Source of the DNA: Catenulispora sp. GP43
Lineage (GTDB): Bacteria; Actinomycetota; Actinomycetes; Streptomycetales; Catenulisporaceae
NCBI RefSeq assembly: GCF_041260665.1
Contig: NZ_JBGCCT010000019.1
Location: 182,005-246,004, forward strand
DNA: 64,000 bases
Direction of reading: 5' to 3'
Both the position numbers and the translations under genes were made by a program. The notes below the pieces were generated by a model. The model was not told the DNA's origin. It saw nothing but the letters and a program-made list of their open reading frames with translations, and ran no database searches. Below, piece after piece: positions 24,998 to 33,437 of the stretch (positions are counted from its first letter, which is position 1; each line of letters opens with the position of its first letter).

Positions 24998-25017
24998 CCA
25001 CTGGTCGATCGACTAAC
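24980..25017. repeat. 19-bp tandem duplication across the GH20 stop codon
   Basis: Copies 24980-24998 and 24999-25017 differ by one base. The first includes the TAA stop, so the second re-encodes the last residues and stop after the gene. Confidence 0.85.
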
Positions 25018-25023
25018 CGCTCG

Positions 25024-25485
25024 TCAGAGGTCGAAGGCGTACCGGTTCAGCGTCCGCCCGGGAATCGAGCCTGAGGGCACGACTCCTACGCGTACGAAAC
25101 CCATCGCCTCATAGAACGGCTCGGCATTGGGGTCCGCATCAAGAACGACGGTGCGGGCCCCGATGCCGCGCGCCATGTCGAGCATGTGCTGGAGCAGCCG
25201 GCGCCCCACACCCTTGCCGATCACGTCCGGGTCGACGAACAGACTCCCGAGCTCGCCCTCCGGTGGCTCCCCTTCCAGCGTCGCGACGGCCACGACGCGC
25301 CCCTGGGACTCGGCGACCGTCATACGCGAAGGAGCCATCTCCTCGGCGCGGATCGTGAGCTCCGCCCGGCAGCGTTCCATGAACTCATCGCTATAGCCCC
25401 AATGGGCTTTCGAGCGCATGACGAGCTCGGTGAGCAGCTCGGCCTCGTCGGGTCGGGCCGACCGCAGTGTCACATCCGGAACCAT
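25024..25485 (-). CDS. GNAT family N-acetyltransferase
   Basis: This 153-residue acetyl-CoA-dependent acyltransferase has the GNAT core strand LGSLFVDPDVIGKGVGRRLL, with the acetyl-CoA loop in the form IGKGVGRR, and the C-terminal signature VVLDADPNAEPFYEAMGFVRVG. The substrate is unknown. ATG 25485 (MVPDVTLRSARPDEAELL) is chosen because the fold starts there; the frame extends to 25758 only through the divergent gene and promoter. It sits between the GH20 gene and the secreted paralog pair, but its orientation and cytosolic nature give no clear link to them. Confidence 0.9.
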   Translation of the reverse strand: MVPDVTLRSARPDEAELLTELVMRSKAHWGYSDEFMERCRAELTIRAEEMAPSRMTVAESQGRVVAVATLEGEPPEGELGSLFVDPDVIGKGVGRRLLQHMLDMARGIGARTVVLDADPNAEPFYEAMGFVRVGVVPSGSIPGRTLNRYAFDL

Positions 25486-25528
25486 GCTCCAGACCTTACC
25501 GAAGCTGCTGTGTTTTTCTCGGGCCCAC

Positions 25529-25579
25529 CTTGGATTCTGCTTGGAAACGCTCGACTCGTGACCGCCGGTGAGAGATAAC
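25529..25579 (+). promoter_or_regulatory. Promoter element shared by the two secreted paralogs (copy 1)
   Basis: A 28-base block (25529-25556), beginning CTTGGATTCTGCTTG and ending GCTCGACT, recurs at 28181-28208 with four differences. GAGATAAC follows at 25572-25579 in both (43-44 bases from block start) and may serve as or near the -10. The GTG start lies 34 bases further, after GGAGTACCT. Confidence 0.7.
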
Positions 25580-25613
25580 TCTCGGGCATCCCCACCCCTC
25601 GAGAGGAGTACCT

Positions 25614-28091
25614 GTGAGACTCCGCAAAACCCTGCTGGCGACCCTCGCCGGCGGCGCGCTGGCCTGCGTCGGCATACTGACACCGGGCAGCGCGTCAGCC
25701 ACGCCCCCAAGTGCCACCTACACGGTCTCGATCGGCTCCAACGGAACGTTCTCCGCACAGTCCGACTCCCCCGCCGGCGCGTTCGTCGACCGGGACGGCA
25801 CGTTCTACTTCCAGGAGTCGTACTCGGGCTACGGCTCGACCGAAAGCCGGGTCTGGCAGTTCTACTCCGGCAGCGACTTCGACAGCTACAGCCTGAACTC
25901 GACGATCAGCAACTCGGTCAACCCCGCCAACTCCCAGGACGCGAACAACAACACCACCTGGCGCTGCGACAACAGCCCGACCGGCCTGTCCGCGACCAGC
26001 GCCGGGTCCGGCTCGGGCTACACCCAGCCGAACTTCTGCGACCTGATCGGCATGTGGGTGGACCCCGACACCGGGAACTGGGTCGGCCTGGTGCATAACG
26101 AGTTCACACCGCAGCCCTTCGGCGACGGCCTGCACTACGACGCCATCGACTACGCCGTGTCCACCGACCGGGGCATGACCTGGAAGATCGAGGGCCACGC
26201 GATCACCTCGCCGTACAGCACCACGCGCGACGACACGACCGCGTTCCCGAACCAGACGTACTACTACGGCGACGGCGACCAGCGCCTGTACGTGGACACC
26301 GCGTCGGGCTACTTCTACGTCTACTACGGCTCGCGTGTCGTCCCCAAGGGCGGCGTCGGCGGCAGCACCGGCGGGCTGGCGCACGTCGCCCGGGCCCCGA
26401 TCAGCGGCAAGATGGCGACCGGGACCTGGCAGAAGTGGTACAACGGCAGCTGGTCCCAGCCGGGCGTGGGCGGCCTGGAGAGCAACATGGAGCCGGTCGA
26501 CTCCACGAACCCCAACGGGTACACGCCCGTGGCCAACGACTACAACCCGGCCAACACCGGGACCGTGGACCAGCAGGTGGCGGCCGGCGAGCTGCCCTCG
26601 AAGTCGCCGCTGTTCATCATGAACATCACCTACGACGCCTACCTCGGCCTGTACGTCGGCACCCCCGAAGTCGTCTCCGGCACCCTGCCGCAGCAGTACT
26701 ACGTCACCGACGACCTGTCGACCCAGAAGTGGTACTACGTCGGGGACTCCGGATCGTCCTACACCCAGGGGTCCTGGTACCGCTGGTTCGCCGACAGCGG
26801 CGACAAGTGGAACCCGACCATCGTCGGCAAGTCGTTCCGCGCGTACTGCTCGGTGGCCTGTGTGAACAACGCCGGCTCGCTGTTCACCAACGAGACGATC
26901 GACTCCACCGCCCCGGCCCAGCCGCCGATGGACACCACGAAGACGTACACCATCGGCACCTCCGCGGGCCGCGTGCTGGCCCAGGTCTCGGGCAGCTCGG
27001 CGACCACGTCCGACGCCGCGGCGACCGGCTCGGCGCTGGAGGCGTGGAAGTTCACCGCGAACGGCGACGGTTCCTACCGCATCACCAACTCCTCCACCGG
27101 CCAGGCGCTCGGCGTCAACTCATCGGCGACCTCCAGCCGCGCCTGGGGCACCGCCCCGACCGCGACGGCGCTGTCCGGCGGGACCGGCAGCGTGGGGCAG
27201 CAGTGGTGGATCGTGCCGGTCTCCGGCGCGAGCGGCAGCTACAAGCTGGTCAACAGGTACAGCGGCCTGGTGTTGGCACTGTCGTCGAACACCTCGCGGT
27301 TGGCCGAGACGACGCCGACGCGCGCCTGGACCGACACCTCGGGCAGCGGCGTCGGCGGCGGCCGGACCGCGGCGGAGCAGACGCTGGCGTTCACACCGGC
27401 GACGTCCTCCGGCGCCGAGACGGTGACCGTGGCGAACCCCGGGACGCAGACCACGACGGTGAACACGGCAGCCTCTTTGCAGATCACGGCCTCGGACAGC
27501 AAGAACAACGCCCTGACGTACTCCGCGACCGGTCTGCCGGCCGGGCTGTCGATCAGCTCCTCGGGCCTGATCTCCGGCACGCCGAGCCAAACGGGGACGT
27601 CCCCAGTTACGGTGACCGCCTCGTCGGGGAGCGCGAGCGGTTCGACGACGTTCACCTGGACCGTGAGCCCGGCGGCGGTGAACCTGACCGGGACGCACAC
27701 GCTGACCGCCTCGGGGCAGGCGCTGGACGATCCGAACCACTCCACGACCGCCGGGACGCAGCTGATCACCTGGGCGCCGAACGGCGGGTCGAACCAGAAC
27801 TGGGTCTTCACGCAGCAGTCGGACGGCTCCTATCAGATCCAGAACCAGCAGTCGCAGCTGTGTATGGACGACAACGGCGGTTTCACGACCCCGGGGACGT
27901 CGGTGATCCAGTGGACCTGCACCGGCAACAGCAACCAGCACTGGACTGCGGCGCGGCTGCCCAGCGGGGCGTACACGCTGACGAACGTGAACAGCGGCCT
28001 GCTGGTGACCACGGCCTCGACGTCGAACGGCGCGCTGGTGACGCAGCAGACGAACACCGGTTCGACACTTCAGCAGTGGACGATCTCCTGA
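25614..28091 (+). CDS. Secreted propeller-like / Ig-like / ricin-lectin protein, paralog 1
   Basis: This is an 825-residue exported protein. Signal peptide about 1-29 (ending SASA). The N-terminal domain about 35-430 has repeated aromatic blade-like strands (AFVDRDGTFYFQESYS, AIDYAVSTDRGMTWKIEG, YVDTASGYFYVYYGS, TWQKWYNGSW). These resemble five-bladed glycoside-hydrolase propellers, but I cannot name the family. A degenerate ricin-type region spans about 440-595; a putative Ig domain (He_PIG: YSATGLPAGLSISSSGLISG) about 600-685; a ricin-B CBM13 domain about 688-825 with QNW/QHW/QQW repeats. The build suggests a secreted enzyme or binding protein for a plant or microbial polysaccharide. GTG 25614 follows GGAGTACCT. 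Confidence 0.85.
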   Translation: MRLRKTLLATLAGGALACVGILTPGSASATPPSATYTVSIGSNGTFSAQSDSPAGAFVDRDGTFYFQESYSGYGSTESRVWQFYSGSDFDSYSLNSTISNSVNPANSQDANNNTTWRCDNSPTGLSATSAGSGSGYTQPNFCDLIGMWVDPDTGNWVGLVHNEFTPQPFGDGLHYDAIDYAVSTDRGMTWKIEGHAITSPYSTTRDDTTAFPNQTYYYGDGDQRLYVDTASGYFYVYYGSRVVPKGGVGGSTGGLAHVARAPISGKMATGTWQKWYNGSWSQPGVGGLESNMEPVDSTNPNGYTPVANDYNPANTGTVDQQVAAGELPSKSPLFIMNITYDAYLGLYVGTPEVVSGTLPQQYYVTDDLSTQKWYYVGDSGSSYTQGSWYRWFADSGDKWNPTIVGKSFRAYCSVACVNNAGSLFTNETIDSTAPAQPPMDTTKTYTIGTSAGRVLAQVSGSSATTSDAAATGSALEAWKFTANGDGSYRITNSSTGQALGVNSSATSSRAWGTAPTATALSGGTGSVGQQWWIVPVSGASGSYKLVNRYSGLVLALSSNTSRLAETTPTRAWTDTSGSGVGGGRTAAEQTLAFTPATSSGAETVTVANPGTQTTTVNTAASLQITASDSKNNALTYSATGLPAGLSISSSGLISGTPSQTGTSPVTVTASSGSASGSTTFTWTVSPAAVNLTGTHTLTASGQALDDPNHSTTAGTQLITWAPNGGSNQNWVFTQQSDGSYQIQNQQSQLCMDDNGGFTTPGTSVIQWTCTGNSNQHWTAARLPSGAYTLTNVNSGLLVTTASTSNGALVTQQTNTGSTLQQWTIS

Positions 28092-28180
28092 TCTCCGGCG
28101 GGAGGTCGACACAGAGCTGAAAAGCCGTGCGGGCGCTCGGATCCATGCCGATCCGGGCGCCTGCACTTTTCTCAAGGCGG

Positions 28181-28232
28181 CTTGGATTCTGCTTGAGAAT
28201 GCTCGACTGTCTGCTCGTTCTTGCGAGATAAC
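28181..28232 (+). promoter_or_regulatory. Promoter element shared by the two secreted paralogs (copy 2)
   Basis: The 28-base block at 28181-28208 and GAGATAAC at 28225-28232 repeat the arrangement at 25529-25579. The following GGAGTACCTGTG start context (28269-28280) is also identical, so the pair is presumably co-regulated by the same factor from separate promoters. Confidence 0.7.
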
Positions 28233-28277
28233 CGTCAGGTACCACCGGATGAACGTTCAGAGCTGAACGGAGTACCT

Positions 28278-30818
28278 GTGCGACACCCGCGCAATGTGCA
28301 CCACCCGCGCAAAACTGGGCCCCAACCGCGCAAATCCCTCGCCGTGACCACCGCCGTCGCGGCGGTCGCGGCCATGGCGCTGCTGCCTTCGGGCCAGGCG
28401 TCGGCCGCGTCCGGAGCAGCCGGCGCGAATCCCTCGTACCAGATCACCATCGGCGCGGTGAACAGCTTCGCCTACCCGGACGACACCCCGGCGTCGGCCT
28501 ACCTCGACACCGACGGCTCGTTCCACTTCCAGGAGTCGTACTCGCTGTACGCCAAGACCGACCCGCGCGCCTGGGAGTTCTACAGCGGGACGAACTTCGA
28601 CGACGCCACGCTGGACACCGGCCTGAGCAACGCCGTGAACCCGGCCAACTCCCAGGACGCCAACAACGACACCACCTGGCGCTGCAACAACAGCCCGACC
28701 GGGCTGGAGTCGACGTACATGAACAACGGCACCGGCTACTACTCGCAGCGCAACTACTGCGACCTGTCCGGCACCTGGGTCGACCCCGACACCGGTGACT
28801 GGTACGGCCTGGTGCACAACGAGTTCACACCGCAGCCCTTCGGCGACGGCCTGCACTACGACGCCATCGACTACGCCGTCTCGCACGACAAGGGCAAGAC
28901 CTGGTCGATCCTCGGGCACGCGATCACCTCGCCGTACAGCACCACGCGCAACGACACCAAGGCCTTCCCCAACCAGACGTACGACTACGGCGACGGCGAC
29001 CAGCGCCTGTTCGTGGACCCGGCGTCCGGCTACTTCTACGTGTTCTACGGCTCCCGCGTCGTCAACAAGCCGGGCACCAAGGGCACGCAGAACGGCGGCC
29101 TGGCGCACGTCGCACGCGCCCCGATCAGCGGCAAGATGGCCGCCGGGACCTGGCAGAAGTGGTACAACGGCAGCTGGTCGCAGCCCGGCATCGGCGGGCT
29201 GGAGAGCAACATGGAGCCGGTGGACGCCGCGAACCCGACCGGCTATACCGCCCCGAGCCACGACTACAACCCGGCCAACACAGGGACCGCCGACCAGCAG
29301 ATGGCCGCGGGCACGCTGCCGACCAAGTCGCCGCTGTTCATCATGAACATCACCTACGACGCCTACCTGGGCCTGTACATCGGCGAGCCGGAGACGGTCG
29401 GGCAGACCGGCAAAGAGCCGCAGCAGTTCTACGCCACGGACAACCTGGCGACGCAGAAGTGGCATCTGATCGGCGACTCGGGCAGCTACGTGTCGGGGTC
29501 CTGGTACCGGTGGTTCGCGGACACCGCGAACAAGTGGAGCCCGACGATCGTCGGCAAGACCTTCCGCTCCTACTGTTCGATCGCGTGTGCGACCTCGGAC
29601 GGGGAGTACGCGGACGTCACGATCGGTTCCTCGGCGCCGGCCAAGCCGGTGGTAGCACGGGGGCAGAACGTGGTCATCAACAGCGGGAACGGCCGGGTGC
29701 TGGCGCAGAGCGCGGGCAGCTCGCAGGTGACGTCGCTGGACGCGTACTACGGCTGGGCGCAGGCGGCGTGGACGATCGCGCCGACCGGTGACGGTTCGTA
29801 CACCGTTGTGAACACGGTGACCGGGGACGCTCTCGGGGTGGACTCCTCGAAGACAGCTTCGCGGGCTTGGGGCACGGCGCCGTCGGCGACCCCGATCGGC
29901 GCGTCGGGGCCGAGCGTGGGCCAGGAGTGGTTCGCGGTGCCGGACACGTCCTCGCCGGGGTCGTACCGCCTGGTGAACCGGGACAGCGGTCTGGCGCTGG
30001 GCATGGCGTGGGACTCCTCGCGCTCGGCGGAGACCACGCCGGTGCGGTCGTGGACCGACACCTCCGGCAGCGCGGTCGGCGGCGGCCGGCAGCCCTCGGA
30101 GCAGACGCTGACGTTCACGCCGGCGCATCCGGCGCAGGGCCCGGAGGTAGTACATGTGCTAACACCGGGGAACCAGAGCGGCGTGGTCGGCACTGCGGTG
30201 AGCGTGCAGGTCAACGGCAGCGACTCCAAGGGCAAGGCACTGAGCTACTCGGCGACCGGCCTGCCCGCGGGCCTGTCGATCGACGCCGCCAGCGGCCTGA
30301 TCAGCGGCACGCCGACGGAAATGGGGACGTCCCCAGTTACGGTGACCGCCTCTTCGGGACACGCCTCGGCGAGCGCCACGTTCACCTACGCGGTGAGCCC
30401 GAGGCCGGTGGACCTGTCCGGCGTGCACACGCTGACGGTGGCGGGGCAGGCGCTGCAGACGCCGAACGGTTCGAAGAACGGCGGCGACCAGCTGGTGACC
30501 GGCGCTGCGAGCGGTGCCACGAGCCAGTGGACCTTCACGCGGCAGTCGGACGGCAGCTACACCCTGACGAACGGCGACTCGGGGATGTGCGCGGACGACA
30601 ACGGAGGTAACACGGCGCCGGGCACCGCGGTGATCCAGTGGTCGTGCACCAGTGCGGTGAACCAGCGTTGGAGGGCGACGCAGTTGCCGTCGGGGTTGTG
30701 GACGTTGAAGAACAACCACACGGGTCTGCTGATGACCGCGGCCTCGTCGAGCGCCGGCGCGCTGGTGACGCAGGAGGCGGACACCGGGTCGGCGCTTCAG
30801 CAGTGGACGCTGAGCTAG
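28278..30818 (+). CDS. Secreted propeller-like / Ig-like / ricin-lectin protein, paralog 2
   Basis: This 846-residue tandem paralog of the preceding gene has the same domain order: a long twin-Arg-free signal peptide (about 1-46, ending SAA), propeller-like domain about 55-455, degenerate ricin region, He_PIG-type Ig domain (YSATGLPAGLSIDAASGLIS) and C-terminal ricin-B domain. Stretches such as HNEFTPQPFGDGLHYDAIDY are identical in both proteins. GTG 28278 is chosen because the GGAGTACCT context matches paralog 1; the frame extends upstream through the promoter element. A hairpin with a T-run follows the stop. Function is inferred only as secreted glycan binding or cleavage. Confidence 0.85.
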   Translation: MRHPRNVHHPRKTGPQPRKSLAVTTAVAAVAAMALLPSGQASAASGAAGANPSYQITIGAVNSFAYPDDTPASAYLDTDGSFHFQESYSLYAKTDPRAWEFYSGTNFDDATLDTGLSNAVNPANSQDANNDTTWRCNNSPTGLESTYMNNGTGYYSQRNYCDLSGTWVDPDTGDWYGLVHNEFTPQPFGDGLHYDAIDYAVSHDKGKTWSILGHAITSPYSTTRNDTKAFPNQTYDYGDGDQRLFVDPASGYFYVFYGSRVVNKPGTKGTQNGGLAHVARAPISGKMAAGTWQKWYNGSWSQPGIGGLESNMEPVDAANPTGYTAPSHDYNPANTGTADQQMAAGTLPTKSPLFIMNITYDAYLGLYIGEPETVGQTGKEPQQFYATDNLATQKWHLIGDSGSYVSGSWYRWFADTANKWSPTIVGKTFRSYCSIACATSDGEYADVTIGSSAPAKPVVARGQNVVINSGNGRVLAQSAGSSQVTSLDAYYGWAQAAWTIAPTGDGSYTVVNTVTGDALGVDSSKTASRAWGTAPSATPIGASGPSVGQEWFAVPDTSSPGSYRLVNRDSGLALGMAWDSSRSAETTPVRSWTDTSGSAVGGGRQPSEQTLTFTPAHPAQGPEVVHVLTPGNQSGVVGTAVSVQVNGSDSKGKALSYSATGLPAGLSIDAASGLISGTPTEMGTSPVTVTASSGHASASATFTYAVSPRPVDLSGVHTLTVAGQALQTPNGSKNGGDQLVTGAASGATSQWTFTRQSDGSYTLTNGDSGMCADDNGGNTAPGTAVIQWSCTSAVNQRWRATQLPSGLWTLKNNHTGLLMTAASSSAGALVTQEADTGSALQQWTLS

Positions 30819-30837
30819 TCGACAGCAGCTCAGAGCT

Positions 30838-30878
30838 GGGGCCGCCGTGGGGATTCCTCGCGGCGGCCCCGGCGTTTT
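30838..30878 (+). terminator. Probable intrinsic terminator after paralog 2
   Basis: GGGGCCGCCG (30838-30847) pairs with CGGCGGCCCC (30861-30870), followed by GGCG and TTTT (30875-30878). It lies 20 bases past the stop and could serve the convergent remnant as well. Confidence 0.6.
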
Positions 30879-30912
30879 CCGGGCCGCGCGAAGTGTTGCA
30901 TCCGCATGATGT

Positions 30913-31650
30913 TCAGGGCACGAACACGATGCGCCGCGCCGATTCCTCGGCCCAGGCCTCTTCGACGTCGGCCAGCGGGACGGTCCGGGCCTCGACGGGC
31001 AGGCCGCCGGAGGTGAGTCCGTCGGCGAGCGCCGGCAGCTCCGCGAGGTATTCGCGGGGGCCGATGGATCCCTGGCCGCTGCCGACGAACTGGAGCCGGA
31101 CCGCGCGCAGCGCCGCTGACGGGATGGCGGCGGTGGGGCCGGCCGTCGAGCCGATCTCGATCCAGGTCAGCGGCTTGCGGGGGTCTTCGCGGCGGGTCAC
31201 CAGGGCAACAAGGGCGTCGACGGCGGGCTGGCCCCACACGTAGTCGATCACGACGTCCGTCTCCGAGGCGGCCTTCGCGAGCTGCTCGGCGGTCTGCTCG
31301 GTGCCCAGCCGCACGGTCTCGGTGGCGCCGAGCGCGGGCAGCTCGGCCAGGGCCCGCGGGTCCCGGCCGGCGGCCACGACCCGGTTCGCGCCGAAGAGCT
31401 TCGCGATGCGCACGGCCATCCGCCCGGAGCTGCCGGTGGCGCCGGTGGCGCCGAGGATCAGCACGTCCTGGCCGGCCTGGAATTCGATGCGCCGGCGCAG
31501 CGCGACCCAGGCGCACATCGCCGGGTTCATCCCCGCTGCTACGACGACGGGGGCGGGCACGAGCGGGAGCTCGCCGGTGCTGGTGTAGTGCGAGCCGTTC
31601 GCCTGGGAACGCACCCGCGGCATCCTGCGCGACCGGCGCGTGCGGGTCAC
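30913..31650 (-). pseudogene. Truncated zinc-type alcohol dehydrogenase / quinone oxidoreductase (MDR) remnant
   Basis: The visible part is the NAD(P)H-binding Rossmann half of a medium-chain dehydrogenase/reductase: VVVAAGMNPAMCAWVALRRR, then VLILGATGATGSSG, VVAAGRDPRALAEL, and the C-terminal LADVEEAWAEES. The N-terminal GroES-like catalytic domain (about 90-100 residues) is missing. Family-like sequence starts near 31600; the frame above that is antisense to a broken MarR gene. It is therefore probably non-functional or unable to bind substrate. The junction near 31595 looks like a deletion that removed the 5' halves of two divergent genes. Confidence 0.7.
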
Positions 31651-31920
31651 CGATTTGGCGCGCTACCTGGGGCTGGACTAGTCGAGCGTCTCAGGCCTGT
31701 CGACCGGGCGGTCAAGCGAGGCCTGCTCGAACGCTCACCGAACGCGCTGGACGGCCGGGCCGTGGACGTGCAGCTGGCGGCACAGGGCGCGGAGCTGGCC
31801 GCGATCGGCGCCGCCGAGGTCGCCGAGGCGCTCACGCCGCTGACCGGTGCCCTGACGGCGGGCGAGGTCCGGCGGCTGACCGCGCTGCTGGACCGCATGC
31901 TGGGCGTGCGGGAGATTTGG
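31592..31920 (+). pseudogene. Broken MarR-family regulator
   Basis: The plus strand first reads EPFAWERTRGILRDRR then VRVTDLARYLGLD, then TAG (31679-31681) where MarR homologs have Lys (LGLDKSSVSGL). The text continues SSVSGL, then a one-base frame change restores VDRAVKRGLLERSPNALD and GRAVDVQLAAQGAEL, ending RRLTALLDRMLG. It thus carries a nonsense change and a frameshift, and lacks its N-terminal part. It abuts the truncated MDR gene head-to-head, the usual layout for a MarR and its target. Confidence 0.65.
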
Positions 31921-32339
31921 CGGTCGTTTCGACTCAACTCGGGGCCGCAATGGCGGGGCAGCGTACGCCCGGCAGCAGGCGGCGGCCGGCCCGGGCGCGG
32001 CAGGCGGCAGGCAGCAGGCGGCAGGCGGCAGCATGCGCGGGCGACGCGCGGCGTACGCAGGCGACGGGCGGTGAGCGCAGGTGGGCGGCGGGCGGCGGGC
32101 GGCGGGCGGCGGGCGGCGGGCGGCGGGCGGCGGGCGGCGGGCGGCGGGCGGCGGGCGCAGCGTAGGCGGCGGCTCGGCGTGAAGGTGCCCGGACCGGCTG
32201 GCGGTGGGGGTCTCCTTGCGCGGGCCGCTCGCGACGACTTTCATGCGCCGGCCTAGGTTTTTCGCCTCGTATGTAGCTCGGATGGGAACGCCGTTCAAAG
32301 TCAGGTGACCTTGGCCGGTGGGCCAGCGAGACTGACGCG
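31921..32339. other. Low-complexity intergenic region with G/C repeats
   Basis: After the MarR remnant the sequence becomes degenerate GCAGGCGGCAGG-type repeats (about 31975-32035), then a regular heptamer array (32083-32156), then about 180 bases without a credible gene before the S66 pseudogene. Open frames here are by-products of the repeats. Confidence 0.7.
32083..32156. repeat. Heptanucleotide tandem repeat GGGCGGC, about 10.5 perfect copies
   Basis: Ten exact GGGCGGC units plus GGGC run without interruption for 74 bases. The 7-bp period cannot preserve a reading frame. It is a likely slippage-prone, variable-number locus and a G-quadruplex candidate, with GGG blocks every 7 bases on the plus strand. 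Confidence 0.95.
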
Positions 32340-33346
32340 ATGACTGGTTCCGCATTGCCCCATGTGCTTCGACCACGTGCTCTGAAACCCGGGGACCTGG
32401 TGGTCGTCGCAGCACTGTCCGGCCCGCTGCCGGCCGAATACGAGCCCAATGTCGGGCAGGCGGTGGTCGTGCTCGAACGGATGGATGGGGTTCCGTGTGC
32501 GCCGGGCTCCGCTGCTGGAGGTAGGACGGAGCCGTTGGTGGAGCGCTGCCGCTCCGGCGGAGATCGCCGGGGAGCTCAATGCTCTGCTGCGTGATCCCGA
32601 GGTGCGGGCGATCGTCGCCAGTGACGGCGGTCAGACGGTGGTCTGCTACCTCGACCTGATCGATGTCGAGGCGATCCGGGCCGATCCCAAGCCGATCCTC
32701 GGCTACAGCGACCTCTCGCTGCTGCATCTGGCGATGTACGCCCGCACCGGCCTGGTCGGGTTCCATGCCGACATGGCCGCGCCGGGCTTCCGGGGGGCAT
32801 TGGCAGTCGGCGACCGCCGCCCGGCAGGCCGAGCTGGAGCGGCTCTACTTCGGGCTGCTGACCGATGAGGAGGCCGTTGGTGCGCTGCCTGTGAGTGCGT
32901 CGTGGGAGTGCTGGCGTGCTGGTCGTGCCGAGGGGCGGTTGATCGGCGGGGTGATCAACCGCATCGCGTTGGTGCAGGCGACGGGTTTCGCGCTGCCGCT
33001 CGAAGCGTTCGATGGGGCTGTGCTGTTCTGGGAGGAGTTGGGCGGGCTGTCCTCGTACGTGTGGAGCTACCTGCAGGTGATGCGGCATGCCGGCATCCTC
33101 GATCGGATCGCGGGCATGGTCGTCGGTGTTCCGCAGGGGGTCGCCGGGCTCGGGCCCGGAGCATCGCCGACGTTGCGGGAGATCGTCCTGGACGTGCTCG
33201 GCGAGCGTGACATCCCGGTGCTGGGCAACGTCGAGGTCGGGCATGCCGGGCCTAATCTGCCGATGCCGGTCGGCGTGCGCGTGGGTCTGGACGCCGGGCA
33301 GCGGACGCTGTCGCTTCTCGAACCCGCAGTAGTGCACCCGCGGTAA
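32340..33346 (+). pseudogene. S66-family LD-carboxypeptidase-like gene with two frameshifts
   Basis: Three consecutive frames rebuild one S66 (LdcA/MccF-like) peptidase: LKPGDLVVVAALSGP in frame one, GFRVRRAPLLEV to the nucleophile region ILGYSDLSLLH in frame two, and HWQSATAARQAELERL through GHAGPNLPMPVG in frame three. The first shift is a duplicated GATG near 32481 (GGATGGATGGGG). The second lies in a run of six G near 32795. The catalytic Ser (GYSD), Glu (WEEL) and His (GHAGP) are all present, so decay is recent, or the G-run could be a sequencing error. The intact enzyme would trim peptidoglycan peptides or cleave microcin-like adducts. A terminator follows. Confidence 0.85.
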
Positions 33347-33379
33347 TGCGTCCGCGGTAGTACGACGTGGCTGGGCATG

Positions 33380-33423
33380 CCGAAGCCCTGGACCGGAGGG
33401 GATCGGTCCAGGGCTTCGGTTTT
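33380..33423 (+). terminator. Strong intrinsic terminator between S66 pseudogene and lon
   Basis: The 16-bp perfect stem CCGAAGCCCTGGACCG (33380-33395) and its complement (33404-33419) around an 8-base loop is followed by TTTT (33420-33423). It serves the plus-strand gene and may stop lon readthrough on the other strand. Confidence 0.9.
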
Positions 33424-33437
33424 ACTCGCGGAATCGC

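Noticed and set aside
25714..26900. Assignment of the secreted paralogs to GH183/DUF4185 endo-arabinanases or to GH43
   Set aside because: Only the general propeller-like pattern and a tempting link to the DPA operon support it; no family-specific motif could be verified by eye.
32083..32156. Possible CRISPR-like array
   Set aside because: Units are 7 bp with no spacers and no cas genes are nearby.
31930..32240. Open frames across the GGGCGGC repeat region
   Set aside because: A 7-bp repeat opens all frames; the peptides are only Arg/Gly/Ala repeats.
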